DNA of 64,000 nucleotides from Flavobacterium eburneipallidum (lineage in GTDB: Bacteria; Bacteroidota; Bacteroidia; Flavobacteriales; Flavobacteriaceae), in contig NZ_CP114291.2 in assembly GCF_027111355.2 (NCBI RefSeq), positions 2,542,001 through 2,606,000 on the forward strand, given 5' to 3'. Below, piece after piece: positions 27,099-37,278 of this stretch; the first letter of the stretch is position 1; every line of letters begins with the position of its first letter. Under the pieces are notes generated by a model, which made no database searches, was not told where the DNA came from, and was given only the letters and a program-made list of their open reading frames with translations. The position numbers and the translations under genes were made by a program.

Positions 27099-27391
27099 TC
27101 CTTCGATTTTTTTATTAAATACGTATAAATCCAAGTTAAGGTAAACGAAGGAATCACATCTGTAAACGGAATTATTTCTTCCAAAAAAGCAAAAATTCCA
27201 GCTACTTTTCCAACAGTTCCTTTATACATCCAAGTCATCAAGAATCCCGCTATTGGAGCCCAAATTACATCCGAGAATTCTCCCAGAAACGGAATTGAAA
27301 AAGAAAGCATTCCTATTCCGTCAAACAACAAACCTAGAATAAGATCTCGGTTTTTATTGTCAATTTGCTCAACCTCAATTTGTTTTTTCAT
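27095..27391 (-). CDS. Small membrane protein of unknown function
   Basis: A 98-residue protein starting at the ATG at 27389-27391 (MKKQIEVEQIDNK); a longer reading upstream is unlikely because it adds an unrelated stretch. It has two to three membrane segments (about 15-32, 34-52 and 72-92) with a loop containing GTVGKVAGIFAFLEEIIPFTD. I do not recognise the family with certainty. It overlaps the convergent DUF6787 gene by four bases. Confidence 0.7.
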   Translation of the reverse strand: MKKQIEVEQIDNKNRDLILGLLFDGIGMLSFSIPFLGEFSDVIWAPIAGFLMTWMYKGTVGKVAGIFAFLEEIIPFTDVIPSFTLTWIYTYLIKKSKD

Positions 27392-27528
27392 TTTTATCAG
27401 CTTTTCAAAACAAAGATACAAATCCAATGCCAAAGAAAATTTTAGATTTTCGAATTCCCATTTTAGAAGAATTAAAACCCGTGAATATTACCAAATTCTT
27501 TGTTTCTTTGTAAAAACTGTGCCAATCA

Positions 27529-28194
27529 ATGATACAAGCAAAAAACATACATAAATATTACGATCAACTTCATGTTCTTAAAGGTGTTGATTTACATATA
27601 CAAAAAGGAGAAATTGTCTCTATAGTAGGTGCTTCAGGTGCTGGAAAAACAACGCTTTTGCAAATTCTTGGAACATTAGACCAACCCACAATCGAAAATG
27701 GAATAGAATTACTAATCAATGGTGAAAATATTTTGACCATGAATGACAAAACCCTGTCTAAATTTAGGAATTTGAATTTGGGGTTTATCTTTCAGTTTCA
27801 TCAATTGTTACCCGAATTTACAGCTTTAGAAAATGTTTGTATTCCAGCTTTTATCGCTAATAAATCCAAACAAGAAACTGAAACGGAAGCCAAAAAATTA
27901 CTGGAATATTTAGGTCTTTCGCATCGAATCAACCACAAACCCAACGAACTTTCGGGCGGAGAACAACAGCGTGTGGCAGTGGCAAGAGCTTTAATTAATA
28001 AACCCGCTGTGATTTTTGCCGACGAACCTTCGGGGAATCTCGACACGCAATCTGCCGAAAATTTGCATCAATTATTTTTCAAACTCCGAGAAGAATTTGG
28101 ACAAACTTTTGTAATTGTTACCCACAACGAAGAACTCGCCAACATGGCTGATAGAAAACTCATAATGGTGGACGGTCAAATTAGTAATCCCTAA
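27529..28194 (+). CDS. ABC transporter ATP-binding protein, LolD-like
   Basis: A 221-residue ATPase. Walker A is GASGAGKT (34-41), the signature is LSGGEQQ (141-147) and Walker B is VIFADEP (161-167), with a C-terminal switch His in VTHNEELA. Its length and motifs match LolD/MacB-type ATPases that pair with FtsX-fold permeases for lipoprotein release or similar mechanotransmission. No such permease is adjacent; the next gene is a different polytopic protein two bases downstream. The partner is therefore encoded elsewhere. Confidence 0.88.
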   Translation: MIQAKNIHKYYDQLHVLKGVDLHIQKGEIVSIVGASGAGKTTLLQILGTLDQPTIENGIELLINGENILTMNDKTLSKFRNLNLGFIFQFHQLLPEFTALENVCIPAFIANKSKQETETEAKKLLEYLGLSHRINHKPNELSGGEQQRVAVARALINKPAVIFADEPSGNLDTQSAENLHQLFFKLREEFGQTFVIVTHNEELANMADRKLIMVDGQISNP

Positions 28195-28196
28195 TT

Positions 28197-29879
28197 ATGA
28201 TTGTAATAGCATTGAGTTGGATAATTCTGTTATTATTCTTCATTCCTACAGGAATGGTTGCCAAATCGTTTCTCAAAATACAAACCACTGATAATTATCT
28301 TCCAATATTTCTGGGTATTTTTCTGCAATGCGTCGGATTGTGCATTTTCAGTTTTTTCTTCAAAATTGGATGGGTTGTATTTCTTTTTAACTTTCTAATG
28401 GTCATTGGATTATCTGTTTGGAAATCAAAGGAAATCAAAAGCAGCCTGAAAGAAATAAAAGCAGACATACAAACGCTTCCTAAAATTTCAAAAATTATTC
28501 TGGCAACAATTTTTGTTTTTGCATTGTTCAAATGTGCGCAATCGCCTTTTATTATTGACAATGAAAGCTATTATGTACAAACCATAAAATGGATTAACGA
28601 ATATGGTTTTGTAAAAGGATTGGCCAATCTTCATATTTATTTGGGTCAAAATTCGCCTTTTCATGTATTGCAAGCAGGATTTAATTTTAGTTTTTTGACC
28701 GATCGAATCAATGATATTAATGGATTTTTGCTAGTCTTCTCGTCCGTTTATTTTATCACTGAATTTGAAAAAAGACATTCCAAAAATGCAGAAACTCATT
28801 GGATTGGGTTTATTCCAATATTCAATATTTTGTTTTTTCAGTTCATTAATGCACCTTCGCCAGACTTATCTATAATTCTGGTTTCGCAAATACTGTTCTA
28901 TTATTTTTTAGACAAAGACAATTCTTTGGATTCTTTCAAAATTGTAACGCTCTTATTTTTATACCTAATTTTTATAAAAATAACAATTGCTCCATTGGGA
29001 TTATTGGTTATTTATTTGCTTCATTTTGATAAAAAAAGATTTTCCTTTTTATTGATTTTCGGAAGTTTAACTTCCCTAATTTTAATTTTAAAAAATTCAA
29101 TCATTACAGGTTATCCGTTCTATCCATTCTATATTTTGCCTTTAGAAAAAGATTGGAAAATTCCGCAACAATTATTAGAATTTATAGCCTCAAGGACTAA
29201 AAGTGCTGGTTATATAAAAGTTGGCTCTCTAAATAATGCGTCCTTGCTAACAAAATTAAATTCGTGGTTGCACCTTGGCGGAATTAATCGTGTTTTCAAT
29301 ATTGGAATGTTAGTACTATTTGCATTTGGATTATTTATAAACAAAATACAGCAGCAAATAAAATACAAAATCCTGTATCTAATCCTCGGAATTCATTTTG
29401 TGCTTTTGCTTTTGACTTCGCCACAATTCCGATTTTTTCTTCCTGAATTTGTGTTTTTGTCTGTTTTGGCTTTAAGTACTTTATTTAATTATTTTAAAAT
29501 GAATAGCCAATGGGTTCGATTCACATTACTAACTGGAATTATACTGCCTTTGATAGCGGTTCCGTTTATTGATTATAAAAATTTCACAGCCAATAAATTG
29601 CATCAACACAAGGAAAAATACAATTGGTATCAAATATTAATTCCCGAAAAAAATTCCAAATATGCCGAAATACCTTTCGAAAAAATAAAAGAAGGCAATT
29701 TAGATTACTATTCTCCAAAAGAAAATTTCTTCTTTTACGGAACTGCCAATGGCGATATACCTTGTGTAAACAAAGTGCAAGTAGAATATTTCAAGAACTA
29801 TTATTATATAAAACCACAGCTACGAACTTCAGATTTAAGCGATGGATTTTATTCCAAAAGCATTCTAAATAATGAATAA
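28197..29879 (+). CDS. LIC_10190-like polytopic membrane protein
   Basis: A 560-residue integral membrane protein with many hydrophobic segments and a soluble C-terminus (about 460-560). The pattern resembles glycosyltransferase-family C membrane proteins of the LIC_10190 type, which may handle polyprenyl-linked sugars; this is inferred. Acidic loops such as DNESYYVQTIKWINEYGF face one side. It starts two bases after the ATPase gene and overlaps the next gene by eight bases, so the three genes are an operon. Confidence 0.75.
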   Translation: MIVIALSWIILLLFFIPTGMVAKSFLKIQTTDNYLPIFLGIFLQCVGLCIFSFFFKIGWVVFLFNFLMVIGLSVWKSKEIKSSLKEIKADIQTLPKISKIILATIFVFALFKCAQSPFIIDNESYYVQTIKWINEYGFVKGLANLHIYLGQNSPFHVLQAGFNFSFLTDRINDINGFLLVFSSVYFITEFEKRHSKNAETHWIGFIPIFNILFFQFINAPSPDLSIILVSQILFYYFLDKDNSLDSFKIVTLLFLYLIFIKITIAPLGLLVIYLLHFDKKRFSFLLIFGSLTSLILILKNSIITGYPFYPFYILPLEKDWKIPQQLLEFIASRTKSAGYIKVGSLNNASLLTKLNSWLHLGGINRVFNIGMLVLFAFGLFINKIQQQIKYKILYLILGIHFVLLLLTSPQFRFFLPEFVFLSVLALSTLFNYFKMNSQWVRFTLLTGIILPLIAVPFIDYKNFTANKLHQHKEKYNWYQILIPEKNSKYAEIPFEKIKEGNLDYYSPKENFFFYGTANGDIPCVNKVQVEYFKNYYYIKPQLRTSDLSDGFYSKSILNNE

Positions 29880-30636
29880 AAAAGAACTAAAATCTTTCTT
29901 GGACGAAAAAGTCCTGCAATACAACACTCTCGATTTTATCGAGAGTGATCCAGTACAAATTCCGCATTTATTTTCGCAAAAAGAAGATGTTGAAATTGCT
30001 GGTTTTTTGAGTGCAACTATCGCTTGGGGCAATCGCAAAATGATTATCAAAAATTCCCATAAAATGATGGATTTGATGGGAAATTCGCCTTACGATTATG
30101 TGATGTCACATTCTGAAGATAATTTAGAACAACTCGAAAGCTTTGTTCACAGAACTTTCAATGGACAAGATTTTGCTAGTTTTATAAAAGGCTTGCAACA
30201 CATTTACAAAAATCATGGTGGTCTTGAAGCTGTTTTTGCTAAACACCAAGAAGCGAATTCGATGCAAAAAAGCATTTCGGAATTCAAGAAAATATTTTTC
30301 GAAATTCCACATCAAAACCGTACCCAAAAACACATTTCCGATCCAATGAATGGTTCGGCTGCCAAACGCATCAATATGTACTTGAGATGGATGTGTCGCC
30401 AAGACAACAAAGGTGTTGATTTAGGTATTTGGAAAAATATTTCACCATCACTCCTATCCTGTCCGCTCGATGTTCATTCGGGTAATGTGGCTCGAAAACT
30501 AGGATTACTTACCCGAAAACAAAACGATGGTAAAGCTTTGACTGAATTAGATTTAAACCTCCGAAAACTAGATTCTAATGATCCTGTGAAATATGATTTT
30601 GCTTTATTTGGGCTAGGAGTTTTTGAAGGATTTTAA
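29872..30636 (+). CDS. TIGR02757 family protein
   Basis: A 254-residue soluble protein. The N-terminal LKSFLDEKVLQYN, the DPVQIPHLFSQKEDVEIAGF segment and RWMCRQDNKGVDLGIW match the TIGR02757 family, found mainly in Bacteroidota and spirochaetes. The function is not established. The start ATG overlaps the stop of the membrane protein gene, indicating translational coupling. Confidence 0.85.
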   Translation: MNKKELKSFLDEKVLQYNTLDFIESDPVQIPHLFSQKEDVEIAGFLSATIAWGNRKMIIKNSHKMMDLMGNSPYDYVMSHSEDNLEQLESFVHRTFNGQDFASFIKGLQHIYKNHGGLEAVFAKHQEANSMQKSISEFKKIFFEIPHQNRTQKHISDPMNGSAAKRINMYLRWMCRQDNKGVDLGIWKNISPSLLSCPLDVHSGNVARKLGLLTRKQNDGKALTELDLNLRKLDSNDPVKYDFALFGLGVFEGF

Positions 30637-30847
30637 TACTACTTTATCCCTTAATTCAATAACAATTTGTTAAAAATTAGATTATACAATTCTATTTTTT
30701 TGATACAAAAAATATAATCACTACTATTGCTTAATCGTTTAAACAAATTAATATCAACTCAAACCATTAAACCAGCACAGGACAGAACGCAATCGTTAAA
30801 AAAACTATCTGATAAATAAAACTAACTCACCAAAAAACCAAATTAAG

Positions 30848-33622
30848 ATGTTAAAAAAACCAATGTGGCTTTCTCTTATAACAGGCATCGCCCTACTCTC
30901 AACTGCTACAATAGTAGCTCAAAACCCAGTAGTGAAAATTGATTTTGACCAATCTGGGAGACAACCCGCAGAAGTGAACGAACCTGGCTACATTCCATGG
31001 GTAATCGCTTCAGGAATCACCGCCTCTAAAACAGAAAACGGAGTCACTTTTACAATAAATAAAGGAGATAAAGGAACTCAATTAGCCACAAATTGGTACA
31101 AAGCTGGATTACTAGCACCTGATTATGCAAGATTGATTAGCGATGGGGTTTTTGTAAAGGACGGAACTGCTAATCAAGGTGGAGCAATTGAACTTCGTAT
31201 CAGCGGATTAGCTACTGGAAATCACACTGTATTAGCTTTTTTAAATGCTGTTGATAGTCCTACAACCAATACTTTTAGCCCTATCGATGTTTCCGTAAAT
31301 GGTACTTTGGTATTCGATAATGTAATTCCAAGTGTAAGAGCATTAAAAACAGCAGATGCAAAATCTGTTTATTTGAAATTTCAAGCAACTGCAGGAACAG
31401 ATGTTGTTATCTTATTTGCTGCAGAAACTTCGGGTAAAGAAAACGTTAAAAATGTTATGCTGAATGGATTCGAATTAAACACTCCTAATATTTTTAACCA
31501 AGCAACAAATCCAATTCCGGGGCATAATAACGAACATGTTGAATTGAATTCAGGAGGAACTGTATTAGGATGGACTCCAGCCATTAACGCTTTGTCACAT
31601 AACATTTATTTTGGAACTGATTTGGCAGCTGTTGAAAGTGCTACTACATCATCACCTGAATACAAAGGCAATCAACTCAAATCAAATGTTTCTTATTCAT
31701 TAAATGGATTATATACTGGAGCGACTTACTATTGGAGAGTAGATGAAGTTCTTGCTAATAATGCCATCGAAAAAGGAAATACATGGCGTTTTCGTCCTGC
31801 AAAATTAGCATTTCCTGGAGCAGAAGGCTATGGTCGTTTTGCACGTGGAGGAAGAGGCGGCAAAGTTGTAGCTGTTACTAATTTGAATGATAGCGGACCC
31901 GGAAGTTTACGTGAAGCGGTTACTAATGATATTGGACCGAGAACAATTGTCTTTAATACGTCAGGAATTATTCAACTGAATTCTCGATTGGTATTAAGCC
32001 AACCTTATGTAACTATTGCAGGACAAACGGCTCCTGGAAAAGGAATTTGTATTAGAACCGCTCCATTCGGAATTACAGGTAATGATGCTATTGTTCAAAA
32101 TGTAAGAGTACGACTGGGCGGAGGACCTACTTTTGATGGAATGGGATTAACCGGCGCTAATCATAGCATTATTGATCATTGTTCTATAAGTTGGACTATA
32201 GATGAATCTTTCAGTTCTCGTTCTGGTAAAAATATTACATTGCAAAAAACCTTAATTTCAGAAGCCTTAAATGCTGCTGGACATGCAAATTACCCTGTTG
32301 GAACACAACACGGTTATGCGGCAACAATCGGTGGTGACGTAGGAAGTTTTCACCATAATTTATTAGCACATTGTTATGGACGTAACTGGAGTTTAGGTGG
32401 CGGATTGGATGCCAATAATTATTTTGCTGGAAAAATGGATATTACCAATAACGTCGTTTACAACTGGGGATCCAGAACAACGGATGGAGGAGCTAGCGAA
32501 GTAAACTTTGTGGGTAATTATTACAAACCAGGACCTGGAATGGAGTTGCAACGTTATGCTTTAACAATGGATCACGAAAATGACTTTGCTGGTATGCAAA
32601 GAGCATACTTTAATAGTAATGTTATGCCTGGTTTTTTTGATGAAACCAATCAAGAATTTGGAAGAAGATCAAGACTATCAAATGGTGTTACAATTAACTA
32701 CGAAACATTTGTAACTACACCTTTTTTCCCTTCTTATGTAACTACTCAATCAGCGGCTAATGCTTATAAAATTGTTCTTTCAGACGTAGGTTGTACACAA
32801 CCTGAATTAGACAATCATGATACTAGAATGGTTACAGAAACTTTAAACGGAACTTATTCAGTAACAGGTAGCAAAACTGGTAAAAAAGGTTTTCCTGATA
32901 ATGAAGCTGATTCTGGAGGTTACGAAAACTATCCTGTAATTAATAGAGCTGCCGACTGGGATACTGACAATGACGGATTACCAAACTGGTGGGAAACCAT
33001 TAAAGGAACTAATGTAAATTCAGGTAGCAGTGATTTCTCTGATTCGAATGCCGATGCTAATTTAGATGGATATACTAATTTAGATGAGTATTTACAATGG
33101 ATGTCTTTACCACATTATGAATCTCCAACAGGAAATAAAGTGAGTGTTAATATTCAAAAATTGTCTCGAGGATTTACAAGTGGTGTTAGCTATTCTGTTT
33201 CTAATGTTGTCAACGGAACTACTTCTTTAGTAGCTGATGTAGTAGAATTTACTCCAAGTGCAAATGGTTTGGGTTCTTTCGATTTTACTGTAACAGACAA
33301 TACTGGAGGAACAATGACCCGAAAAGTAAATATTGTTAGTGGATACAGTTTACTTTCAACAGAAAATAATGAAAAAACAAATACAGGAGTTAGCGTTTGG
33401 CCAATTCCTAATAATGGATCATTTTCAGTACTAGTTTCAAATGACGGAGCTGAAACTGAATATAAAATCTATGATATTTTAGGTAAAGAAATCAAAAAAG
33501 GAACACTTAACAGTAACACATCAGAAAACATCAACTTGCAAGCAAAAGGAGTTTTCATCTTAAAAGTTTCTGATGCAACAACTAAAAAAATAGTGCACAC
33601 ACAAAAAATTATCGTGCAATAG
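30848..33622 (+). CDS. Secreted pectate-lyase-like (PL1) protein with T9SS sorting domain
   Basis: A 924-residue modular secreted protein. After a signal peptide (1-24) comes a beta-sandwich domain (about 25-220) and an Ig/Fn3-like domain (about 235-325, YYWRVDEV). A right-handed beta-helix pectate lyase domain follows (about 330-650; FPGAEGYGRFARGGRGGKV, PGSLREAV and SIIDHCSISW), then a short Asp-rich DTDNDGLPNWWE module. The T9SS type A sorting signal lies at about 850-924 (VWPIPNNGSFSV to KIIVQ). It probably cleaves pectin or polygalacturonate outside the cell. No SusC/D pair or other pectin genes flank it. Confidence 0.88.
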   Translation: MLKKPMWLSLITGIALLSTATIVAQNPVVKIDFDQSGRQPAEVNEPGYIPWVIASGITASKTENGVTFTINKGDKGTQLATNWYKAGLLAPDYARLISDGVFVKDGTANQGGAIELRISGLATGNHTVLAFLNAVDSPTTNTFSPIDVSVNGTLVFDNVIPSVRALKTADAKSVYLKFQATAGTDVVILFAAETSGKENVKNVMLNGFELNTPNIFNQATNPIPGHNNEHVELNSGGTVLGWTPAINALSHNIYFGTDLAAVESATTSSPEYKGNQLKSNVSYSLNGLYTGATYYWRVDEVLANNAIEKGNTWRFRPAKLAFPGAEGYGRFARGGRGGKVVAVTNLNDSGPGSLREAVTNDIGPRTIVFNTSGIIQLNSRLVLSQPYVTIAGQTAPGKGICIRTAPFGITGNDAIVQNVRVRLGGGPTFDGMGLTGANHSIIDHCSISWTIDESFSSRSGKNITLQKTLISEALNAAGHANYPVGTQHGYAATIGGDVGSFHHNLLAHCYGRNWSLGGGLDANNYFAGKMDITNNVVYNWGSRTTDGGASEVNFVGNYYKPGPGMELQRYALTMDHENDFAGMQRAYFNSNVMPGFFDETNQEFGRRSRLSNGVTINYETFVTTPFFPSYVTTQSAANAYKIVLSDVGCTQPELDNHDTRMVTETLNGTYSVTGSKTGKKGFPDNEADSGGYENYPVINRAADWDTDNDGLPNWWETIKGTNVNSGSSDFSDSNADANLDGYTNLDEYLQWMSLPHYESPTGNKVSVNIQKLSRGFTSGVSYSVSNVVNGTTSLVADVVEFTPSANGLGSFDFTVTDNTGGTMTRKVNIVSGYSLLSTENNEKTNTGVSVWPIPNNGSFSVLVSNDGAETEYKIYDILGKEIKKGTLNSNTSENINLQAKGVFILKVSDATTKKIVHTQKIIVQ

Positions 33623-33644
33623 TTTTTTTCTTATATTTGATACC

Positions 33645-33672
33645 AAATGGCAACTTTTTTAAGTTGCCATTT
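33645..33672 (+). terminator. Terminator after the pectate-lyase-like gene
   Basis: AAATGGCAACTT (33645-33656) pairs perfectly with 33661-33672 around TTTT and is followed by TTATTTT. Confidence 0.9.
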
Positions 33673-33692
33673 TATTTTAAAAACAAAAAAAT

Positions 33693-34451
33693 ATGAAAAC
33701 TACAATTCAACTATTCAAATTCTCTTCTCTCTTTTCCTTGATACTATTATTAACTTCCTGTTTCGGTCAAGAAAAAGTTTCAACCAAAACATTTGATGAC
33801 ATTGCTTTAGTCAACAAAATTGATTTTTTTGATTCCAAATTAAATCAGGAAAAATTCAGTTGTGGATTCTTATTGCAACACAACAACGAAACTTATGCAG
33901 TAACCGCAAAGCATTTGTTAAAGCACATCAAGCCCGAAAGTATGAAGACATTATCATTTGAAAATAATATCAAATCTTGGTCTTTATATCCTTTGGAAAA
34001 TAAATCTGAATTAGTTACTTGTGACAAATTATTAAACGAAAACAAATCTGAAAATTTAGAAGCCAAATCAACTTATGATAATGACTGGCTGGTTTTTTCA
34101 ATAAAAGAAAATAGTTCAAAAGTAAAACCGCTACAAATAAGAACCACTCCTTTAATCGCTGGAGAAAAAATATATGTAGTAGGTTGGACTAGAACAATGG
34201 AATCCGGAAAACAAAGAGTCTATGAATTCGAATATTACAAAACCATAGGAGATAGAATTCTCTTAAAAGATGTTGTTGTTCCTGAAAAATTCGGAGGCTT
34301 GAGCGGTTCGCCAGTAGTTGACGAAAAAGGACAAGTTGTTGGAATTGTATCTGGTCCCAAAGAGGATCCTGATACGGACAAAAAGTATTTCGCTCCTTGC
34401 TCTTTAACAAATTTGGTGTTGTTTTTGGATAAAATTAAACCGAGTAAATAA
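33693..34451 (+). CDS. Lipoprotein trypsin-like serine protease
   Basis: A 252-residue protein with a lipobox (LLLTSCFG, Cys23), so probably membrane-anchored in the periplasm. A chymotrypsin-fold triad is visible: H74 (TAKHLLKH), D131 (YDNDWLVF) and S204 in GLSGSPVVD. The last motif matches the GxSGxP signature of Deg/trypsin-like proteases. There is no PDZ domain, so it is not DegP. The substrate is unknown. Downstream lies a dispersed inverted repeat, not another gene of the operon. Confidence 0.82.
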   Translation: MKTTIQLFKFSSLFSLILLLTSCFGQEKVSTKTFDDIALVNKIDFFDSKLNQEKFSCGFLLQHNNETYAVTAKHLLKHIKPESMKTLSFENNIKSWSLYPLENKSELVTCDKLLNENKSENLEAKSTYDNDWLVFSIKENSSKVKPLQIRTTPLIAGEKIYVVGWTRTMESGKQRVYEFEYYKTIGDRILLKDVVVPEKFGGLSGSPVVDEKGQVVGIVSGPKEDPDTDKKYFAPCSLTNLVLFLDKIKPSK

Positions 34452-34481
34452 CCTGAAAGGCATTCATTATTAAGTGTTTTC

Positions 34482-34632
34482 AAAAAAGTTAGCCACGAAT
34501 TACACCAATTATCACTAATTTTCATCAAAATTAAAATCGAATTGCACGAATTCTATCTATTTTAATAATTCGTGAAATTACAACAGCTTGTAATTTGTGT
34601 TTATTTGTGTAATTTGTGGCTGAAACTTTTAA
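34482..34632. repeat. Dispersed inverted-repeat element (CACGAAT arms), copy A
   Basis: The left arm AGCCACGAATTACAC (near 34491-34505) and right arm GTGTAATTTGTGGCT (34607-34621) are imperfect complements. The outer AAAAGTT and AACTTTT continue the pairing. The inner sequence has further short CACGAA/TTCGTG pairings. A close relative lies at 57027-57208. It occupies the gap between a protease and a helicase gene. Confidence 0.75.
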
Positions 34633-34684
34633 ACGTAAACAACCTGATAAATAACAAGATTCTCAACCATTAGCATAAATAACG

Positions 34685-34692
34685 TACCTTTG
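34685..34692 (+). promoter_or_regulatory. Candidate -7 element for the DEAD-box gene
   Basis: TACCTTTG matches TAnnTTTG and lies 17 bases before the start codon at 34710. Confidence 0.45.
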
Positions 34693-34709
34693 CACAAAAT
34701 TTACGTTTT

Positions 34710-36059
34710 ATGACCACTTTCGAACAATTCAATCTCCCTAAATCAGTACAAAAAGCAATTGATGATTTAGGATTTACTACTCCTACTCCCATTCAGGAAA
34801 AAACTTTTTCCGTGATAATGTCAGGACGTGATATGATGGGAATTGCACAAACCGGAACGGGTAAAACTTTTGCTTATTTATTGCCTTTATTAAAACTATA
34901 TAAATTCACTCCGGGTCATACGCCTAAAATAGTAATTCTGGTTCCAACACGTGAATTGGTAGTTCAGGTTGTGGAAGAAGTAGAAAAACTGACCAAATAC
35001 ATGTCTGTTCGTACGGTTGGTATTTTTGGAGGTGTGAACATCAATACTCAAAAAACAGTTGTTTATACTGGCTGTGATATTTTGGTAGGAACACCAGGGC
35101 GTGTGATGGATCTAACATTAGACAATGTCATCCGTTTTGAAGAAATGCAAAAATTGGTTATCGATGAGTTTGACGAAATGTTAAATTTAGGTTTCCGTAC
35201 CCAGTTAACTGCTATTTTGGCGATGATGCCTAAAAAACGTCAAAACATTCTATTTTCAGCCACTATGACGGATGAAGTGGATAAAGTTTTGAATGATTAT
35301 TTTGATTATCCTGAAGAAGTTACGCTTTCAGCATCAGGAACTCCGTTAGAAAACATTACGCAAATTACGTATAACGTTCCCAATTTCAATACTAAAATCA
35401 ATTTGCTGAAACACTTATTGCAGACGAATGAAGATATGAGTCGTGTTTTGGTTTTCGTTAATAACAAGAAAATTTCTGATATGGTTCACGAACGTATCGA
35501 GGAAGATTTTGCAGATCAATTTGGTGTAATTCACTCCAATAAATCACAGAATTATCGTTTGAGTACGATGGCTGAATTTCAGGCAGGAAACCTTCGTGGA
35601 TTGATCACTACCGATATTATGGCAAGAGGTTTGGATATTTCCAACATTACCCACGTCATCAACTTTGAAATGCCCGAACTTCCTGAATTGTATATGCACC
35701 GTATTGGTCGAACCGGTCGTGCAGATGCTACAGGAACAGCTATCAGTTTCATCACTCCACGTGAAGAAGAATCCAAATTTGCCATTGAATTATTAATGGA
35801 TATGGAATTGCCAATCGAGGCTTTCCCTGAAACGGTTGAAGTATCTTCAAAACTAATCGAACCTGAAAAAGACCGCCAACCGATTAAGTTTTTGATGAAA
35901 AAACAAAAACTAGAAGGAGATGGCGCCTTTCACGAGAAAAGCAAAAAGAACAAAAAAGTCAACCTTGGTGGCCCTGGAATAACCAAGAAAAAAACACACG
36001 GTTCTGTCAATAGAAATATGTTGAAAAACCAAGCCAAGAAACGCAAGGACAAAAAATAA
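34710..36059 (+). CDS. DEAD-box family RNA helicase with a DEFD motif II
   Basis: A 449-residue ATP-dependent RNA helicase. Motif I is AQTGTGKT (46-53), Ia PTRELVVQ, motif II DEFD (152-155) in place of DEAD, motif III SAT, motif V MARGLDIS and motif VI HRIGRTGRAD. The C-terminus is a basic Lys-rich tail (KKKTHGSVNRN and so on). Such proteins remodel RNA in ribosome assembly, cold adaptation or decay. The DEFD variant keeps the catalytic Asp and Glu but replaces Ala with Phe. It is convergent with the lactonase gene. Confidence 0.9.
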   Translation: MTTFEQFNLPKSVQKAIDDLGFTTPTPIQEKTFSVIMSGRDMMGIAQTGTGKTFAYLLPLLKLYKFTPGHTPKIVILVPTRELVVQVVEEVEKLTKYMSVRTVGIFGGVNINTQKTVVYTGCDILVGTPGRVMDLTLDNVIRFEEMQKLVIDEFDEMLNLGFRTQLTAILAMMPKKRQNILFSATMTDEVDKVLNDYFDYPEEVTLSASGTPLENITQITYNVPNFNTKINLLKHLLQTNEDMSRVLVFVNNKKISDMVHERIEEDFADQFGVIHSNKSQNYRLSTMAEFQAGNLRGLITTDIMARGLDISNITHVINFEMPELPELYMHRIGRTGRADATGTAISFITPREEESKFAIELLMDMELPIEAFPETVEVSSKLIEPEKDRQPIKFLMKKQKLEGDGAFHEKSKKNKKVNLGGPGITKKKTHGSVNRNMLKNQAKKRKDKK

Positions 36060-36069
36060 GTTGGCAGTG

Positions 36070-36107
36070 TTCAGTAATCAGTGTTCAGTTGAACACTGAT
36101 TACTGAA
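36070..36107. repeat. Perfect 18-base-pair hairpin, CAGTAATCAGTG family
   Basis: TTCAGTAATCAGTGTTCA (36070-36087) pairs perfectly with 36090-36107 around a GT loop. It lies between convergent genes and lacks a U-tract. Related sequences are at 42651-42699 and 24518-24546. Confidence 0.85.
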
Positions 36108-36116
36108 TACTGGAAG

Positions 36117-37235
36117 CTAAATCTTCGTAAAAACAAAACAAACTGGGGAACACAATTCTACTTTTTTTCCAGTTGCTGTAAGACTTCCCGTTTTTTTATC
36201 TCTTTTGAAAATCACAATATCATTCGAATTTTGATTGCCTACCAAAAGAAAATTTCCTGTTGGATCAATGGTGAAATTTCGAGGGGTTTTTCCTAAAGTA
36301 CTTGTTCTACTCACAAATTCCAATTTTCCTTTTTTCAAAATCTTAAAAGCGGATATATCATTAGCAGTTCCACGATTACTGGCGTACAAAAACTTCCCAT
36401 CAGGCGAAATATGAATATCTGCTGAAGAAGTTTCTCCTTTAAAATCAGGAGCTACAATGGAAGTTTCATCCACTTTTTTCAAGATTCCGTCAGCATAACT
36501 AAAGGTTGTCAGACTGCCATCAATTTCTTGTAGTAAATACACGTATTTTCCATCTTTGCTAAAAGTAAAATGTCTTGGTCCACTACTCTTTTTAGCATTT
36601 ACAGTATCTTTAAAAACGAGAACTTCTTTTTCTGCATTAGGATTGTACTGATACGAATAAATTTTATCTGTACCCAAATCGCTTACCAAAACATACTTTT
36701 TGTCTGGCGAAAAACCCGTCATGTGTGCATGAGCCATTTCCTGCCTTCTATCAATGCCTTTTCCAAAGTGTTGCACGATTTGCTTAACTTCACTCACACT
36801 TCCGTCATTATTTTTACCAAAAACAGAAATACTTCCGCTAGAATAATTGGCTGTTATTATATTTTTATCATCATCAATAATGTAACAAGGCCCGTCTGCA
36901 TTGGCAATTTTCTTGTTTATAAAATCTAGTTTACCCGTTTTACTATCGTATTTAAAAGCACTAACGCCATTTTCATTACCACCATTCTTATTTTGATTCA
37001 CAGAATAAACAAATTTAGTATCACTAGAAACACTCAAATAACTTGGATTCAGCACATTTTCAGTATTGTTTTTCAAAGTCAAATCTCCTGTATTGGAATT
37101 AAATTCATAGACATACATTCCTTTGCTTTCGCAAGTACGATTATAAGTTCCAACGATTAAATTGAATTTATTTTCCTGTGCCTGTAATCCAACAGTTGCA
37201 AAAAGAAATAGAAGATAGAAATAGATTTGTTTCAT
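36117..37235 (-). CDS. Lactonase family protein (7-bladed beta-propeller)
   Basis: A 372-residue exported protein with a signal peptide (about 1-19). The mature part is a beta-propeller of the YncE/lactonase (6-phosphogluconolactonase-like) family, with LIVGTYNRTCESKGMYVYEF, AHAHMTGFSPDKKYVLVSDLG and DIHISPDGKFLYASNRG. Homologues include bacterial Pgl, which hydrolyses 6-phosphogluconolactone, but a periplasmic or extracellular location makes another substrate likely. No operon partner is apparent. Confidence 0.85.
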   Translation of the reverse strand: MKQIYFYLLFLFATVGLQAQENKFNLIVGTYNRTCESKGMYVYEFNSNTGDLTLKNNTENVLNPSYLSVSSDTKFVYSVNQNKNGGNENGVSAFKYDSKTGKLDFINKKIANADGPCYIIDDDKNIITANYSSGSISVFGKNNDGSVSEVKQIVQHFGKGIDRRQEMAHAHMTGFSPDKKYVLVSDLGTDKIYSYQYNPNAEKEVLVFKDTVNAKKSSGPRHFTFSKDGKYVYLLQEIDGSLTTFSYADGILKKVDETSIVAPDFKGETSSADIHISPDGKFLYASNRGTANDISAFKILKKGKLEFVSRTSTLGKTPRNFTIDPTGNFLLVGNQNSNDIVIFKRDKKTGSLTATGKKVELCSPVCFVFTKI

Positions 37236-37278
37236 TTTTTTGAATTTATTATTGTAATTGATATTGCCATTGAAATTG

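Noticed and set aside
30848..33622. Polysaccharide utilisation locus around the pectate-lyase-like gene.
   Set aside because: No SusC/SusD pair, no other glycosidase or lyase and no sensor gene lie within the neighbouring 15 kb.
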